Positions 61,364-64,000 of a stretch of 64,000 bases of DNA are shown piece by piece; positions within the stretch are counted from its first letter, which is position 1; each line of letters begins with the position of its first letter. The DNA lies in NCBI RefSeq assembly GCF_003987855.1, contig NZ_RXIZ01000012.1, positions 88,164-152,163 of the forward strand, in the 5' to 3' direction. Below the pieces are notes generated by a model that was given only the letters and a program-made list of their open reading frames with translations, was not told the origin of the DNA and did no database searches. Source of the stretch: Hyphomicrobium sp. (GTDB taxonomy: Bacteria > Pseudomonadota > Alphaproteobacteria > Rhizobiales > Hyphomicrobiaceae). Position numbers and translations under genes: made by a program.

Positions 61364-63724
61364 TCAATTGCGCTGCGCGACCTGCGCTTCGGGCAGCGAC
61401 CAAAGCCTTATCATGCCGTCCTGCCCCCCGGTCAAAAGCGTTCGCCCATCGCTGGAGAAGGCAACGGCCGTGGCGCCAGTGCCAAGCCCGCTGAGCGGCA
61501 AATAGGTGCGCGGCCGTTTCAGGTTTCGGACGCGCACGACCCCGTCCTCCGATGCGGAGGCGAAGAGATCGCCCGTCTCAGAGAACGCCAGCGACGTGAT
61601 GCGCGTGTTGTGCCCGCTGAGTGTTCGCTGCATTCGATATGAATTCATCGATAGCAACTTGACGGTGCCGTCGAGACTGCCGGTCGCAAGCGAAGCTCCA
61701 TCAGGGGAAAAAGCAAGCGCGGAAATGAAGTCCGAATTATTGCGATAGAGACGGCGCATATCCTTCGTCTCCGCGCTCCATATTCGCACCGCCCTATCCG
61801 CGCCGCCCGAGGCTATCCAGCGCCCGGTCGGATCGACGGCGAGCGCCTGCACGGCATTTTCGTGACCCTCAAGCACCGCGACAGGTGCGCTTTCGAAAGC
61901 GGTCTCCCAAAGCGCGACGGTCCAATCGTGGCTCGCCGCCGCGACCCGATCTTCCGAACCGATAAAGTCGACCGCCCAAATGGTCGCGTCGTTGCGCTTG
62001 AAGCTGTACAGCCGCCGCTTGGTATCGAGATCATAAACGGCCACCACGCCGTTGGCGTGACCCGTGACGACCCGGTTGTTACGCACGGCGAGTGACACGG
62101 CTGGACCATCATCCAACGTTATCGTGCCAAGCTGGTAGCGTGTGTCGTAGGACCAGATTTTGAGCTGCGGCTCGTGCGCGGCTGTGACGATGAGGTGGCC
62201 GTCGCCGCTAAGAGCCATCCGCTCGACGGGCGCGCCGTAGGCCTTTATCTCCGCGGTTTCGGTGAGCGTCGGCTCAGGCGCCGACGGCGTCTTGCCGATC
62301 GCTCCCGTGGTGATCGCGGCCTTCGGCGCGGTCAGAAATTGCGGAATGCGATCATGGAACGCGAATACGACGGCCGCCGCCGCAGCGCCCATGATGAGCT
62401 TGGTCTTCAACCAGCGCGTAACCGACCGGCGCGGCACGTCCGGATTGGGTCGCGCCTTCTGCTTCGACTTTGCTTTTTCTGCTGCTGGCCGAGGCGGAGG
62501 AGGCAGTGGCGGCAACTTCTCCGCGGCCTTTGCAGCTTTGGCAGCCTTATCTACCTTTGCTTTCTCAGCGCGCGCTTTCGCTTTTTCGGCGGCGGCGGCC
62601 TTTTTCAAAGCCGCAGCAGACGGTGCGGCAGCTGCCACCGGCGGCTTGGTCTTGCTTTTTGCGCCGGCCGGATCTTTCAGCGACTCGACGAAGTCGAGCA
62701 TCACGCCTTTGGGACCAGGCGCATCGGGCGGCGGCGGAACAGGGGCGTTCGTAACGACTTCTGTCGCCCGCTTTTCCTCCTCTTCCTTTCGCCAAACTTC
62801 CGTTTTTTCGCGAAGCCGCTGGAAGAGACCTGGCTTTTCCGGATCGGGTGCCAGCAGTGCGCCCCGCCATTCCGCGACCGACCTCGGACGCGCATCTACG
62901 GACAGCGCAAGGGCTTGCTGAATGGCGCCAAGGAAGGATGCACGATAGCCCGCGAGAGCGGCATCGCGAACCGGCACCATCTCGTCCTTCATCATACGTG
63001 ACGGCGAATCCGGCGGCCGCTTGCCGGTTACGGCATGATAGAGCGTGGCGGCGAACGCATAGATGTCGGACCACGGACCCTGCTGCCGGCTTGTTTCGGC
63101 GTACTGTTCGTAGGGGCTGTAGCCGGGTTTCACGAGCGCGGACACAGTCTTCGTTTTGGAATGCGCCGCGATATCGCTCCGCGCTGCGCCGAAATCGATC
63201 AGCACCGGATCTCCGGTGTTGCGAATGATGATGTTGTCCGGCGCAATATCCCGATGCAGGAAGTCGGCCTTGTGAATGACCTCCAGCGCATCGAGTAGCG
63301 GTGCTACGATCTGATCAAGTTCTTTCTGCCGCGGCGCCCGGCCAAGGTCTTTGAGCCAGTTCTTGAGGCTTTTGCCCTCCTCGAACCGCAACACCATGTA
63401 GGCGGTGTTGTTGGCGCGGAAGATGCGATGCACCTTGACAATGTTGTGGTGGTCGAACTTCGCCAGCGTCTGCGCTTCTTCAACGAAGCGGTCGAGGCCC
63501 CAGTTGTAATCGCTCGTGCAACTTTCTGAGCGGGGAGTCGCCTCGTGATTCTCGGTACGGAGCGCAAAATCGCTTGGAAAATATTCTTTGATGCTGACTT
63601 TCCGGGTCAGTTCCGGTTCGTCCGCGAGGTAGGTGACGCCGAAGCCGCCCGCACCGAGCACGCGCACGATTTTGTAATCGCCCGCGAGTTCCGTGCCGTC
63701 CGGTAAAGCGACAAGCTGCGTCAT
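61364..63724 (-). CDS. Serine/threonine protein kinase with transmembrane helix and WD40 repeats
   Basis: 786 residues. The Hanks-type kinase domain is at about 15-280: glycine loop VLGAGGFGVTYLAD, Lys in VSIKEYFP, catalytic HRD in FLHRDIAPDNIII, DFG in VLIDFGAARSD, and activation-segment GYSPYEQYA. A Lys/Ala-rich charged linker (300-430) leads to one membrane helix (LIMGAAAAAVVFAF). The last 300 residues are about seven WD40 repeats outside the cytoplasm (VLEGHENAVQALAVDPTGRW, TLSGHNTRITSLAFSETGDL, DGMIRLWSLPEAQVAQ). It would couple an outside or scaffold sensor to phosphorylation inside. No phosphatase is seen in the window. Confidence 0.92.
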   Translation of the reverse strand: MTQLVALPDGTELAGDYKIVRVLGAGGFGVTYLADEPELTRKVSIKEYFPSDFALRTENHEATPRSESCTSDYNWGLDRFVEEAQTLAKFDHHNIVKVHRIFRANNTAYMVLRFEEGKSLKNWLKDLGRAPRQKELDQIVAPLLDALEVIHKADFLHRDIAPDNIIIRNTGDPVLIDFGAARSDIAAHSKTKTVSALVKPGYSPYEQYAETSRQQGPWSDIYAFAATLYHAVTGKRPPDSPSRMMKDEMVPVRDAALAGYRASFLGAIQQALALSVDARPRSVAEWRGALLAPDPEKPGLFQRLREKTEVWRKEEEEKRATEVVTNAPVPPPPDAPGPKGVMLDFVESLKDPAGAKSKTKPPVAAAAPSAAALKKAAAAEKAKARAEKAKVDKAAKAAKAAEKLPPLPPPPRPAAEKAKSKQKARPNPDVPRRSVTRWLKTKLIMGAAAAAVVFAFHDRIPQFLTAPKAAITTGAIGKTPSAPEPTLTETAEIKAYGAPVERMALSGDGHLIVTAAHEPQLKIWSYDTRYQLGTITLDDGPAVSLAVRNNRVVTGHANGVVAVYDLDTKRRLYSFKRNDATIWAVDFIGSEDRVAAASHDWTVALWETAFESAPVAVLEGHENAVQALAVDPTGRWIASGGADRAVRIWSAETKDMRRLYRNNSDFISALAFSPDGASLATGSLDGTVKLLSMNSYRMQRTLSGHNTRITSLAFSETGDLFASASEDGVVRVRNLKRPRTYLPLSGLGTGATAVAFSSDGRTLLTGGQDGMIRLWSLPEAQVAQRN

Positions 63725-63866
63725 TGTCCTCGAGCGCGGGCCCCCGCGCGCTTGTGATTACCCATTGTAGGTTTGGCCGGCGCTTCGGGGCGTCTGCAAC
63801 CCCGGACGCGAGGCTCACTCCGGCTTCTCATCGAGCCGGTTCGATCTTGTCTATGTTTTGATCCCA

Positions 63867-64000
63867 TGACGCAAGAATGTGGCGTATCGACGGGCGATGA
63901 ACCCGCGATGAATAATTCGCCAAGGTGTCGCTTTCGCGCCATGTTGCCGCCGCCATCTGCTCACCAACTTCCCGTTGCGGACAGGGATTCGATCGATGCT
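63867..64000 (+). CDS. Possible start of an unidentified gene (3' end outside window)
   Basis: From ATG 63867 (or 63909) the frame stays open to the window end and is divergent from the kinase gene. The 44 visible residues (MTQECGVSTGDEPAMNNSPR and on) match nothing I recognise. A phosphatase or FHA protein often neighbours such kinases, but nothing here shows that. It may be chance. Confidence 0.25.

Overview
The window is GC-rich chromosomal DNA from an alphaproteobacterium of the Hyphomicrobiales (Rhizobiales), most likely a methylotroph close to Hyphomicrobium. The main evidence is a serine-cycle block at 48.4-55.8 kb: serine-glyoxylate aminotransferase, malyl-CoA lyase, both malate thiokinase subunits and PEP carboxylase. 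Gene orders typical of the group agree with this: bioBFDAZ, bolA-dnaJ-cobS-cobT, and DUF1178-Nit2-grxC-comF. I see no insertion sequence, prophage, integron or CRISPR array. Nearly all of the window is vertically inherited core and metabolic genes.

Layout. 0-3.3 kb: the end of a circularly permuted ATP-grasp/alpha-E protein and its partner transglutaminase. 3.4-4.5 kb: cytochrome b561 plus YceI. 4.5-9.6 kb (minus): the biotin operon bioB-F-D-A-Z, in which a KAS III-like BioZ takes the place of a BioC/BioH route. 9.7-14.3 kb: DUF1178, nitrilase-like amidase, glutaredoxin, ComF, a methyltransferase, MutT and TPMT. 14.3-19.9 kb: argJ, a parvulin PPIase and, divergently, secA with a structured leader. 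19.9-23.6 kb: UPF0114 and three tandem YafK-type L,D-transpeptidases. 23.8-29.7 kb: accA, a POT peptide transporter, xerD, a large exported protein of unknown function and a 47-residue membrane peptide. 29.9-33.3 kb: an AroK-AroB fusion, a CNNM/CorC-type protein and BolA. 33.4-38.5 kb: a J-domain protein, cobS, cobT, a phytase-like esterase and rpmB. 38.7-45.3 kb: DUF3108, an SUV3-like helicase, an S4 RNA-binding protein, ferredoxin FdxA and a CarD with a long basic tail. 45.3-47.0 kb: an SNase-like protein and an outer-membrane barrel. 47.4 kb: tRNA-Arg(CCT). 47.6-55.8 kb: a pseudo-receiver LuxR regulator followed by the serine cycle genes. 55.8-63.7 kb (minus): PrmB, a fatty acid desaturase, a triple-repeat exported protein, a membrane SNase/sunset-domain protein and a Ser/Thr kinase with WD40 repeats.

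How the genes work together. Sga makes hydroxypyruvate and glycine from serine and glyoxylate. Ppc fixes bicarbonate onto PEP, MtkAB activates malate to malyl-CoA, and Mcl splits malyl-CoA to acetyl-CoA and glyoxylate, closing the cycle. Biotin from bioBFDAZ feeds acetyl-CoA carboxylase, whose alpha subunit (accA) is also here. CobST is the chaperone part of cobaltochelatase; B12 is needed by many serine-cycle methylotrophs for glyoxylate regeneration.

The observations most worth following up are: an orphan strong terminator at 60.02-60.05 kb that implies an unannotated small RNA; a regulator lacking the phospho-acceptor Asp directly ahead of the serine cycle genes; two SNase-fold proteins that have both lost catalytic acids; a divergent PEP carboxylase; a CarD with a histone-H1-like tail; and hairpin/U-tract leaders in front of rpmB and secA.
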